Assembly: GCA_013376995.1 (NCBI GenBank)
Contig: JACAAZ010000008.1
Span: forward strand, 122,225-186,224
DNA: 64,000 nucleotides
Direction of reading: 5' to 3'
From: Bacteroidota bacterium
Lineage (GTDB): Bacteria > Bacteroidota > Bacteroidia > Bacteroidales > UBA4417
Position 1 is the stretch's first letter. The number at the start of each line of letters is the position of its first letter. The notes below the pieces were generated by a model. It was not told the origin of the DNA, did no database searches, and saw only the letters and a list, made by a program, of their open reading frames with translations. Made by a program: the position numbers and the translations under genes. This document shows, in pieces, positions 1 through 7,650 of this stretch.

Positions 1-1
1 A

Positions 2-1378
2 TTTGGTGCTACAGACAATTCCGGGCTGGAGGATCTGTGGATCACTGACGGAACAACCGCGGGCACTGAAAGTATTAAATCCATATCGCCATATTACAAT
101 CCTGCTTCAGGAATCCGTGCAATTACACCATTCGGAACAAAAGCTTTTTTTATTGCCACTGACGGTACAAACGGATCTGAGTTATGGGTGACAGATGGAA
201 CAAGCGATGGCACGATGATGTTAAAAGATATTGACACGATACCGGACAGTGGCGGGCTCGACTGGACCTCATCCTTTATGGTCCTGAATAACAAAATCTA
301 TTTCGAGGCAAGCGAATCCATCCATGGAAGAGAATTATGGGAAAGCGACGGAACTGCTGCCGGGACAAAACTTCTTAAGGATATTTACCCGGGAGCAGAA
401 AGCGGCCTTGATTATCTAACCGATTTCACCTTGCTGAATGGAAAGTTTTATTTTTCCGCAAAAGATGAGGTACATGGCTTTGAGCTATGGGAAAGTGATG
501 GTACGGAAGCGGGCACTCAACTGGTGAAAGATATTAAACCTGGCTCAGCTTCAGGGTTCAGCCCGAGTTTTCAGATCTTTCCATTTAAAAATAAGATTTA
601 CTTCCAGGCTGATAATGGTGATATTAGCATTGGCAGGGAATTATGGAGCAGTGACGGAACATCCGGCGGCACCCAACTGCTGAAAGACATCAATACTGGA
701 TCTAATTATTCGGATGCAAAATATTTCAGTGAATTAAACGGTAAATTGTACTTCTGGGCTATGAAAAATACCAGTCCTTTCTCAACGATCTTCCAGTTCT
801 GGATGACTGATGGTACTTCTGACGGCACGGTTGTAGCGGCAGACACTTACCCCGGGAACTATACCTCCGGCCTGACAAAAGTGTATAACGGAAATTTATA
901 TACCACGTACTCAGATGCCACCTATGGCTATCAGTTGTTCCGTTTCGACCCTGGTTCGGCAAGTTTGAAAATGTTAAGCCCGGCAGCCCCTGCCATTGAT
1001 GCCTGCAATGCAGGAGGACTAGGCACCACTTTTAGTGTCAGCAATGGGAAATTCTTTTACCCGGCAGTTTATGATGCTTCAAAGGGAATAGAACTGTACA
1101 CATTTTCAACAGCCTCAAACGGAATTGAAACAAATGCCCTGTCGGAGAATGCATGTATGTTTCCAGTTCCTGCTGACAAGCAAATGAATATCTACCTGGA
1201 ACCAAACATCAGGGAGGTAAAAATTATCGACGCGCAGGGGCAGGTAGTCCTCTCAGTTCCTTCTGGGAATAAGCTAATGGTTTCTTTCGACTGTTCATCC
1301 CTGACTCCAGGGATATACATTGCCAGGTTTGAAGCTGGAGAGCATACATTTTCCCGAACGTTTATTGTAAAGCATTAA
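2..1378 (+). CDS. ELWxSDGT-repeat surface protein, T9SS cargo (5' partial)
   Basis: The reading frame is open from base 2, so the true start lies left of the window; 458 residues are visible. The protein is built from repeats of about 45-50 residues with the signature ELWxSDGTxxGTxLLKDI, for example ELWESDGTAAGT and ELWSSDGTSGGT. Such repeats are known from secreted Bacteroidetes and myxobacterial proteins and probably fold as a beta-propeller. The last 80 or so residues (from FPVPADKQMNIYLEP to FIVKH) look like a T9SS type A sorting domain, which would direct the protein to the cell surface. Ligand and function are unknown. It stands 35 bp before another T9SS propeller protein on the same strand, so the two may be co-transcribed. 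Confidence 0.85.
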   Translation, partial: FGATDNSGLEDLWITDGTTAGTESIKSISPYYNPASGIRAITPFGTKAFFIATDGTNGSELWVTDGTSDGTMMLKDIDTIPDSGGLDWTSSFMVLNNKIYFEASESIHGRELWESDGTAAGTKLLKDIYPGAESGLDYLTDFTLLNGKFYFSAKDEVHGFELWESDGTEAGTQLVKDIKPGSASGFSPSFQIFPFKNKIYFQADNGDISIGRELWSSDGTSGGTQLLKDINTGSNYSDAKYFSELNGKLYFWAMKNTSPFSTIFQFWMTDGTSDGTVVAADTYPGNYTSGLTKVYNGNLYTTYSDATYGYQLFRFDPGSASLKMLSPAAPAIDACNAGGLGTTFSVSNGKFFYPAVYDASKGIELYTFSTASNGIETNALSENACMFPVPADKQMNIYLEPNIREVKIIDAQGQVVLSVPSGNKLMVSFDCSSLTPGIYIARFEAGEHTFSRTFIVKH

Positions 1379-1413
1379 TTGCATTTCTTCATACAACCTT
1401 AAACCATGATATT

Positions 1414-3606
1414 GTGACAAACAGAGACTCTTATTGTTTGCGTTTATTAGCTTTGATCTTTTTCGGGATATTACATTCAGGTCTATGTGCTCAGCCTGGC
1501 TGGAATGTTATAACTCCTCTGCCTACCACTCATTCGCTGAATGCTGTTTCATTTATCAGCGAATCTACTGGATGGATAGCCGGGAGCGGTGATTTGATCC
1601 TGAAAACCAATGACGGAGGTACTACCTGGACAAAGCAGTTCACCAAATCAGCAGGCGACTGGTGGGGGATACACTTTGCTGATGACCTGCACGGCTGGAT
1701 TGCAGGCGCCTATGGTGATATATATTCGACATCCGACGGCGGAAGCACATGGACAAAGCAGGCATCTGCTTCAGCTTACTATTTTTATGCAATGCAGTTC
1801 CCTGATGCAACCAATGGTTTTGTGCTTCCAGAACAGGATTCGCTTTTCTATACATCAAATGCTGGCACTACCTGGAGCCGTATAAAAATTGATGATACTC
1901 AGTATCACTACGGGATGAAATTTGTTTCGGCCAACGAAGGCTGGATTTGTGGCTCTTCAGGTCAGATCTTACACACAGTGAACGGTGGATTAAACTGGAC
2001 AGCACAGAATTCCGGCACAACTGTGGATCTTTATTCAATTGATTTTACCGACAGTAATAACGGATGGGCAGCAGGATATACCAATAGCAGTAATGGAACA
2101 ATACTGCACACTTCGGATGGAGGAACAACATGGCATTCAATTGTCGAAAATTTCAGCGATAAAATCACTAAAATCGTTTTTACCAGTAACCTCAACGGAT
2201 GCGCAATCTCTAACAGTGGCACCATTTATCATACGGTTAACGGAGGTGCAGCCTGGACAACCACATATTCATCCCCTCACGAAGGCTTGTTGGACCTTCA
2301 GGTATTTGCCGGAGGAAAAGGATTCGTCTGTGGGTCAAGTGGAGCCATACTAAAAACAACTGATTCCGGTACCTCCTGGAATTCACTTTACAGCACTGCT
2401 TCGCACGGATACATTATTCGTGATATCAGTTTCCCAGATCAGGAAAACGGATGGGTACTCGACGATGCAGCTTCCCTGGTTCATACTGCTGACAGTGGAA
2501 AAACCTGGAATGACCAGACACCCTATACTTCCAACTTCAGCTCATCTGCAATCTATTTCAGTGATTCCAAGCGGGGTTGGGTTGTGGGTAACTGGCCGGC
2601 AGGGGGATATGGACAAATCCTGAGAACAATTGATGGTGGCAATACATTCACATTTCAACTTAACCTCGGAGTATTTCCCTTTGTCTCGGTTAGTTTTTCG
2701 GACTCTATTCACGGTATTGCCGGTACTAACAACAGGATGATCTACTATACCTCTAACGGAGGAGCAGTTTGGGATTCGACAACTGTACCGACTTCAGCAA
2801 ATTACATGCAAGCCAAGATAGTCAAACTGGTAAATAATTCCACCGGATATGCCATCTTAAGTCATACCCCATCAACAGACCTGGCTAAATCCGTCAATGG
2901 TGGCGCTTCGTGGTCAGTGATCAAGTCAGATAACACACAATTTACTGCTGCATACACAGCATTGTCATTTGTGGACGCGCAGAACGGATATATTGCCGGT
3001 TTTAATTCAACTGGAACTCCGAATAAAATATATCTGTTGAGAACTACCGATGGAGGCGTTACATGGAGTCAATTGGATTTCCCATCCAACCTCCCTGGAA
3101 ACATTGGCAATTCGCAAATCAATGCAATGTATTTCAGCGACATGCAACACGGATGGGTGGCTGGTGGAGGTTATGTAAGTTTTATTCTTTATACCTCTGA
3201 TGGAGGAACAAGCTGGACTGTGCAGGAAATGGGAACAACGGTTTCATGGTATACGATGAAGTTTTCGGATAGCCATGTAGGTTATGCAGCAGGATGGGAG
3301 GGAGATATAATAAAAACTACTACCGGGGGATTGCTGGGGATATTTAATCAGCCGGCTGCCCTGGAACGGGGTATAAACGTATATCCTAACCCTGCCAGTG
3401 AAACAATCACAGTTGTCAATCCTTTTCCAGACAAAAAAATGACCCATCTTACACTGTCTGATATGGCAGGCAATACTGTTTTCTCTTACAGCATTTCAGT
3501 GAATCAGTTTAATTTGAACACTGCACGAATCCCAGATGGAATTTATCTTCTGCAACTTCGTACAGAAAATAAAATCGCCAGGCAGAAGGTCATTATCCGG
3601 CATTAA
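1414..3606 (+). CDS. Ycf48/BNR-like beta-propeller protein, T9SS cargo
   Basis: 730 residues. A signal peptide (hydrophobic stretch LLALIFFGILHSGLC, then AQ) is followed by at least ten repeats of the type GWxxGxxGxIxxTxDGGxTW, the hallmark of Ycf48/BNR (sialidase-like) propellers. From about residue 650 the sequence VYPNPASETITV to QKVIIRH is a T9SS type A sorting domain. The protein is therefore likely exposed on the surface or released. No catalytic residues of true sialidases were recognised; many such proteins are adhesins or of unknown role. The start is a GTG. The nearby ATG at 1406 is in another frame and runs into TGA after three codons; that TGA overlaps the GTG. GTG is preferred because it gives a complete signal peptide. 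Confidence 0.85.
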   Translation: MTNRDSYCLRLLALIFFGILHSGLCAQPGWNVITPLPTTHSLNAVSFISESTGWIAGSGDLILKTNDGGTTWTKQFTKSAGDWWGIHFADDLHGWIAGAYGDIYSTSDGGSTWTKQASASAYYFYAMQFPDATNGFVLPEQDSLFYTSNAGTTWSRIKIDDTQYHYGMKFVSANEGWICGSSGQILHTVNGGLNWTAQNSGTTVDLYSIDFTDSNNGWAAGYTNSSNGTILHTSDGGTTWHSIVENFSDKITKIVFTSNLNGCAISNSGTIYHTVNGGAAWTTTYSSPHEGLLDLQVFAGGKGFVCGSSGAILKTTDSGTSWNSLYSTASHGYIIRDISFPDQENGWVLDDAASLVHTADSGKTWNDQTPYTSNFSSSAIYFSDSKRGWVVGNWPAGGYGQILRTIDGGNTFTFQLNLGVFPFVSVSFSDSIHGIAGTNNRMIYYTSNGGAVWDSTTVPTSANYMQAKIVKLVNNSTGYAILSHTPSTDLAKSVNGGASWSVIKSDNTQFTAAYTALSFVDAQNGYIAGFNSTGTPNKIYLLRTTDGGVTWSQLDFPSNLPGNIGNSQINAMYFSDMQHGWVAGGGYVSFILYTSDGGTSWTVQEMGTTVSWYTMKFSDSHVGYAAGWEGDIIKTTTGGLLGIFNQPAALERGINVYPNPASETITVVNPFPDKKMTHLTLSDMAGNTVFSYSISVNQFNLNTARIPDGIYLLQLRTENKIARQKVIIRH

Positions 3607-4063
3607 GCCTGTTTAAATAACTAAAGTCTGATTGAAACTTCATGCTAGCTTAAATCCAGGATTCTCCTGATAACAAAGCTTTAAATAATAAGTGCTAATA
3701 ATCTTAGATCTAAATTAATAGCGCTTATTGTTTGAATTGAACATCCGCAATTGGGGGATAAACGCCAATGCTTTACCAACCGGCAGAAAAATTTAAGATC
3801 CAAATAAGCCATAGGCGCGCCTGATCAGTAAAAAATCAAATTATTAACGATTGAATATTATATCCCTCAAATACACATATTCATAAATATACCTATCTTC
3901 ATAAATTGTTTTTTGAATAGTGCGTATGCTGTTACGTTCATTTTTCGATCCGCCTAATTTGCAAGACTCTAGGCCCGGGAATAACTGCGTGAATGAAAAA
4001 ATCGCTACGATTTTCGCTAAGATGAGCGACAAATGATTATTGCAATTGATTAATAATCAGACA
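3607..4063. other. Intergenic region with a long AT-rich hairpin
   Basis: No convincing gene. At 3687-3729 two imperfect 16-base arms (AATAAGTGCTAATAAT and ATTAATAGCGCTTATT, 13 of 16 pairing) flank the 10-bp palindrome TTAGATCTAA. It could end transcription of the propeller gene upstream, but it has no adjoining T-run, so this is a weak inference. No TAnnTTTG box was found close to the kinase gene start. Confidence 0.4.
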
Positions 4064-5989
4064 ATGAAAAATGTTCTTCTTTCCAGAGTTCTTTTTTGCA
4101 CAACCCTGGCTTCCCTAATGGTTTGCAATGTTTCGATGGCTCAGCGGAATAGGATTGACTCCTTGCAGACATTGCTCATAAGGGACAAAGAGGATACTAT
4201 AAAAATTATCCATCTCAATCTACTTGCATGGGAGTATAAATCGATAAATCCAGACACCTCTATATCGCTCAGCCTGAATGCATTAAGCCTGAATAAAAAT
4301 ATAAAATGGAAAAGAGGATTTGCAAAGTTATACACGAATTTAGGGAACTATAAAATGCTCAAAGGAGAGTTGAATGCAGCTCTTGAATATGAGTTCACCG
4401 GACTTAGCCTGTGGGAAGAACTAAAAGATAACAAAGGTAAAAACAGGGCATTTGAAAATATTGCCCGAACTTATTTCAGCCTTGGCGATTATTCCAGGGC
4501 GCTTGAATATTTTATTAAAACTCAGAAGATAGTTGAGAAGGTAGGAACTCAGAATGAGTTGGCAAGTTGCTTATGTAACATCGGCAGTGTTTATTTAAGT
4601 TCAAAAGATTATCAAAGGTCCCTGGACTATTATTTTAAGGCATTGAAAATTGCTGAAGGCAGCAGATACGTTGAAGTCCAGGCAAACTGCCTCGGCAACA
4701 TCGGAGCTGTCTATTCAGAAATGGGAAATAATGCCAAAGCACTTGATTATCATTTCAGAGCCTTGAAAATTACTGAAGAAAATAGGATCATAAGTGCTCA
4801 AGCAGATAACCTGTGCAATATCGGAAATGCCTATTACTATCTGAATAAATATACGGAATCAGAAACCTACTTCTTAAAAGCGTTAAAGATATATGAAGCC
4901 TTAGGGCTTGATGTTGGAATTGCCAATGATCTTGCAAACATTGGCAAACTCTATGTTGCGACAGGAAAATTCTCAAAAGCGGAGGCAGCGCTAAAAAAGG
5001 CAATTGCAATTGAAAACAGCTCTGGTGCTTTGAAGGAATTAAGAGAAGCCGAGGAAATGCTTTCTGTTCTTTATGATACTACTGGTAGATATAAACTTGC
5101 ACTCATTCACTTTAAAAAGGCATCTATACTCAAAGATAGCCTGTTTAGTGCTGAAAGAACGAAAGAACTTACCCGGCAAGCAATGAATTATGAGTTTGAT
5201 AAAAAAGAGTCGCTAACAAAAGCCGAACAGCAGAAAAAGGAAGCCCTGGCATTGAAAGAATTTCAAAAGGAGAAACTATTGAACTATTTTTCCTTTGGAG
5301 GAATCGGCCTCATCCTCTTACTGTTTTTCTTTATTTACAGGAATTACCGGGTGCGACAAGAATTGCGCCTGCTTGATATTCGGAACAGGATTGCACGCGA
5401 TCTGCATGATGACATAGGTTCCACGCTAAACAGCATTTCGATCTACAGTGAAATCGCGAAGCTCAAAAACACAGAGGAATCGCAACGCAACAAATTCCTT
5501 GAAACTATTGGCAATTCATCACGGTATATGATTGAACAAATGAATGACATCGTTTGGGCTGTAAATCCGGTCAACGATAAGTTTGAGAATATTCTGTTCC
5601 GAATGAGAAGTTATGTAAGCGAATTAACGGAAGGCGCCAATGTTACTCTGAGCATGCATATGGATGAAAAATGTAAAAGCATTTCGCTCAATATGAACAA
5701 GCGTAAAAACTTTTACCTGGTGTTTAAAGAAGCTGTGAACAACGCAGTCAAATATTCTGAAGCATCTGAAGTTAATGTTAGTGTCAACTTGAATGACAAT
5801 TTCCTGTACCTGAAAGTAGCAGATAACGGTTTGGGATTTGAAGTTGAAAGGGAACTTGAAAATGTTGACAACCAGGGCGGGAACGGGTTAAAAAATATGA
5901 AGGCAAGGGCTGAAGAAATCAAAGCCGTATTCAATATCCTGTCAGTCCCGGGCAAAGGCACGAGTGTTGAATTAAAAATGAAGATTTAA
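4064..5989 (+). CDS. TPR-domain sensor histidine kinase (NarX/DesK-type)
   Basis: 641 residues from the ATG at 4064; an in-frame TTG 24 bases upstream is possible but would put extra residues before the signal peptide MKNVLLSRVLFCTTLASLMV. Residues about 50-370 hold tetratricopeptide repeats (repeated ALEYxxKALKIxE and NIGxxYxxxGxYxxA patterns), which would sit in the periplasm. A coiled segment leads to one membrane helix at about 404-425 (SFGGIGLILLLFFFIY). The cytoplasmic part has the HisKA_3 box RDLHDDIGSTL with phosphoacceptor His448, then an ATPase domain with N box (EAVNNAVKYSEA) and G motifs (DNGLGFE, GNGLKNMKARAE). It very likely phosphorylates the NarL-type regulator encoded 96 bp downstream. 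The signal sensed is unknown, probably a protein or an envelope cue bound by the TPRs. Confidence 0.9.
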   Translation: MKNVLLSRVLFCTTLASLMVCNVSMAQRNRIDSLQTLLIRDKEDTIKIIHLNLLAWEYKSINPDTSISLSLNALSLNKNIKWKRGFAKLYTNLGNYKMLKGELNAALEYEFTGLSLWEELKDNKGKNRAFENIARTYFSLGDYSRALEYFIKTQKIVEKVGTQNELASCLCNIGSVYLSSKDYQRSLDYYFKALKIAEGSRYVEVQANCLGNIGAVYSEMGNNAKALDYHFRALKITEENRIISAQADNLCNIGNAYYYLNKYTESETYFLKALKIYEALGLDVGIANDLANIGKLYVATGKFSKAEAALKKAIAIENSSGALKELREAEEMLSVLYDTTGRYKLALIHFKKASILKDSLFSAERTKELTRQAMNYEFDKKESLTKAEQQKKEALALKEFQKEKLLNYFSFGGIGLILLLFFFIYRNYRVRQELRLLDIRNRIARDLHDDIGSTLNSISIYSEIAKLKNTEESQRNKFLETIGNSSRYMIEQMNDIVWAVNPVNDKFENILFRMRSYVSELTEGANVTLSMHMDEKCKSISLNMNKRKNFYLVFKEAVNNAVKYSEASEVNVSVNLNDNFLYLKVADNGLGFEVERELENVDNQGGNGLKNMKARAEEIKAVFNILSVPGKGTSVELKMKI

Positions 5990-6000
5990 GCAATAGCAAT

Positions 6001-6012
6001 ACCTGATCAGGT
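6001..6012. promoter_or_regulatory. 12-bp perfect palindrome
   Basis: ACCTGATCAGGT is its own reverse complement. It lies between the kinase stop and the operator-like palindrome in front of the regulator gene. It may be a second binding site or a chance palindrome; it has no copy at the GH5 promoter. Confidence 0.3.
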
Positions 6013-6016
6013 TCAA

Positions 6017-6036
6017 TACTATCCGGAGGGATAGTA
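6017..6036 (+). promoter_or_regulatory. Candidate response-regulator operator (site 1)
   Basis: Perfect 8-bp inverted repeat TACTATCC-GGAG-GGATAGTA. Its centre (6026.5) lies about 30 bp upstream of the -7 box at 6056. The core ACTATC...GATAGT recurs at 7554-7570 with the same distance to -7 boxes on both sides. The site takes the place of a -33 element, as expected for a class II activator site. That the adjacent NarL-type regulator binds here is inferred from position and recurrence. Confidence 0.65.
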
Positions 6037-6055
6037 CAAAAACAAATGTCAACTT

Positions 6056-6063
6056 TACTTTTG
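6056..6063 (+). promoter_or_regulatory. -7 box of the NarL-type regulator gene
   Basis: TACTTTTG matches the Bacteroidetes consensus TAnnTTTG. Transcription would start around 6069, leaving a leader of under 20 bases before the ATG at 6086. No TTG is found at the -33 position; that space is filled by the palindrome. Confidence 0.55.
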
Positions 6064-6085
6064 TATATCAATCAATTTTATCAGG

Positions 6086-6721
6086 ATGCCAATAAGAGTC
6101 GTTGTTTTTGAAGATAACCACATGTTGCGTGAAGGCCTCTATCACCTGATCCACGCCAGTGAAAACTTTTTATGCACAGGTGCATATCCTGATTGCAGCG
6201 ACTTATTGTTCAAGATCAGGCAGTCAGAACCTGATATTATCCTAATGGACATTGAAATGCCCGGCATGTCGGGATTGGAGGCTTTGAAAATAATCAGGCA
6301 GAATTTCCCGGGAATTAAGGTTATCATGCAAACGGTATTTGAGGATGATGATAAGATATTTGATGCAGTGATCAACGGTGCCGTCGGTTATCTTATCAAA
6401 AAAACAAAGCCGGCCCGCCTCCTGGAAGCTATTGAGGAAGTATATAATGGCGGTGCTACCATGACACCCGCTATTGCCCAAAAAGCGCTTGAACTCTTTA
6501 GGTCCAATGTATCGAAAAAACCGGGAAATGAATTTCCTAAATTAAACGAACGTCAAGGGGAAATCCTGGAGTTGATCGTCAGTGGCCTGAATTTCCAGGC
6601 AATAGGAGAAAAATTATTTATAACAAAAGCAACAGTCCGCTATCATGTAAAGAATATTTACGACCTGCTGGATGTCAATTCAAAATCAGCATTAGTAGCT
6701 AAAGCATTGAATAAAAAATAA
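6086..6721 (+). CDS. NarL/FixJ-family response regulator
   Basis: 211 residues. An N-terminal receiver domain has the acidic pair in VVFEDN, the phosphoacceptor Asp55 in LMDIEMPG, and the conserved lysine in YLIKKT. The C-terminal part (about 145-205) is a LuxR-type helix-turn-helix: LNERQGEILELIVSGLNFQAIGEKL, then TKATVRYHVKNIY. It is the natural partner of the TPR kinase directly upstream. A palindrome in its own promoter, repeated before a lipoprotein gene and a GH5 gene about 1.5 kb away, suggests that it activates itself and that divergent pair. The end of the gene meets a bidirectional terminator. Confidence 0.93.
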   Translation: MPIRVVVFEDNHMLREGLYHLIHASENFLCTGAYPDCSDLLFKIRQSEPDIILMDIEMPGMSGLEALKIIRQNFPGIKVIMQTVFEDDDKIFDAVINGAVGYLIKKTKPARLLEAIEEVYNGGATMTPAIAQKALELFRSNVSKKPGNEFPKLNERQGEILELIVSGLNFQAIGEKLFITKATVRYHVKNIYDLLDVNSKSALVAKALNKK

Positions 6722-6740
6722 TGTTTCCCGGGATAAATGA

Positions 6741-6774
6741 AAAAGAGCCGCCCGAACTTCCAGACGGCTCTTTT
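6741..6774. terminator. Bidirectional rho-independent terminator
   Basis: Ten-bp perfect stem AAAAGAGCCG / CGGCTCTTTT around a 14-base loop, with A-run and T-run on opposite sides. It lies between the convergent regulator gene and lipoprotein gene and can serve both strands. Confidence 0.9.
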
Positions 6775-6793
6775 CCTGTTAAACAACGAAATC

Positions 6794-7429
6794 CTATTGC
6801 CTGATAAAAATCTCATTCTCACTGAAACCGTCCCTCCGTATGAATTTCCTGAACTGCTTTTTGGTCACTGTAAATTTATGAGGTGGAACTGTGTCTTTTG
6901 AGGTTTCGGTGATCTCCTGCAACTTCTCGAGGTCAAACTTTGATGAAATGCTGCCGATTGTGATCTGCCCCCTGGATATACTGATCTTCTTTACTTCCCA
7001 GCTTTCATCATTCATCCTTTTGTTCAGGAAATAATATCCTTTGAACTTCCTTAGCACATTGTCCTTGTTTAGTTGAAAAACCGTGTCTGTCGCATGGATA
7101 TGATTCACCAGAGTATCCCCAACCCGAATTACAATAGTTCTTTCATGACTTTTCAGATCCACCAGGGTATCGCCTGATAGCCTCATATTGCTATCGAGAT
7201 CGTTAATATGCATCTTATTATCAAAATCATAAGTCCTCACCAATAAATTATCGCTGATCGTCAGGAGTGAGTTGTCCGCCAGGCTATAATACTTACCGGC
7301 CAACCGATCCGGTATTTTTGCCAGGTTGCCGGTATCCGGGGGTTGCGGTTCGGTAAAAGTCACTGGCGATTCACATGCGATCATACCTGCCAGAAAAATA
7401 TAAGCTAATAACACATTCAGTTTTTTCAT
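6794..7429 (-). CDS. Lipoprotein of unknown function
   Basis: 211 residues. The N-terminus MKKLNVLLAYIFLAGMIAC is a lipoprotein signal peptide with lipobox LAGMIAC, the lipidated residue being Cys19. The remainder is mostly beta-type sequence (NSLLTISDNLLVRTYDFD, SHERTIVIRVGDTLVNHI) and contains no family I recognise. It is convergent with the response-regulator gene and divergent from the GH5 gene. Its -7 box and that of the GH5 gene lie symmetrically on either side of one palindrome, so both are probably controlled together by the neighbouring two-component system. It may be an envelope component of that response; the function itself is not deducible. Confidence 0.8.
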   Translation of the reverse strand: MKKLNVLLAYIFLAGMIACESPVTFTEPQPPDTGNLAKIPDRLAGKYYSLADNSLLTISDNLLVRTYDFDNKMHINDLDSNMRLSGDTLVDLKSHERTIVIRVGDTLVNHIHATDTVFQLNKDNVLRKFKGYYFLNKRMNDESWEVKKISISRGQITIGSISSKFDLEKLQEITETSKDTVPPHKFTVTKKQFRKFIRRDGFSENEIFIRQ

Positions 7430-7524
7430 CGCCTTCTGTTTTAAATGATTATTATTCTGATTCTTATACTTCCAATTTCAACAAAACCCAGTTTGCTTTA
7501 GCAGAGCACATTTGTTTATCGTAC

Positions 7525-7532
7525 AAATGTAT
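7525..7532 (-). promoter_or_regulatory. -7 box of the lipoprotein gene
   Basis: Reads TACATTTG on the minus strand, a full match to TAnnTTTG. The palindrome centred at 7562 lies 30 bp upstream of it, the same distance as on the opposite strand. The leader would be about 90 bases. Confidence 0.55.
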
Positions 7533-7551
7533 CAAGGATGCTCAATGTAAA

Positions 7552-7572
7552 AACTATCCCCGGAGATAGTTT
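7552..7572. promoter_or_regulatory. Candidate response-regulator operator (site 2, divergent)
   Basis: Perfect 8-bp inverted repeat AAACTATC-CCGGA-GATAGTTT. The core ACTATC...GATAGT matches site 1 at 6018-6035 (spacer 5 instead of 6). It lies exactly midway between two outward-facing TAnnTTTG boxes (7525-7532 minus, 7592-7599 plus), each 30 bp from its centre. Confidence 0.7.
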
Positions 7573-7591
7573 CCGGGGAACTGCCCTGGCC

Positions 7592-7599
7592 TAATTTTG
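7592..7599 (+). promoter_or_regulatory. -7 box of the GH5 gene
   Basis: TAATTTTG matches TAnnTTTG. Transcription would begin near 7606, giving a leader of about 45 bases before the ATG at 7651. Confidence 0.55.
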
Positions 7600-7650
7600 T
7601 GTGCATAGGATGACGATATCTCATGATGTCCAACTTTTAAAACATATACC

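Noticed and set aside
3844..4032. 62-codon minus-strand frame before the TPR kinase
   Set aside because: AT-rich random reading, no signal peptide or family resemblance.
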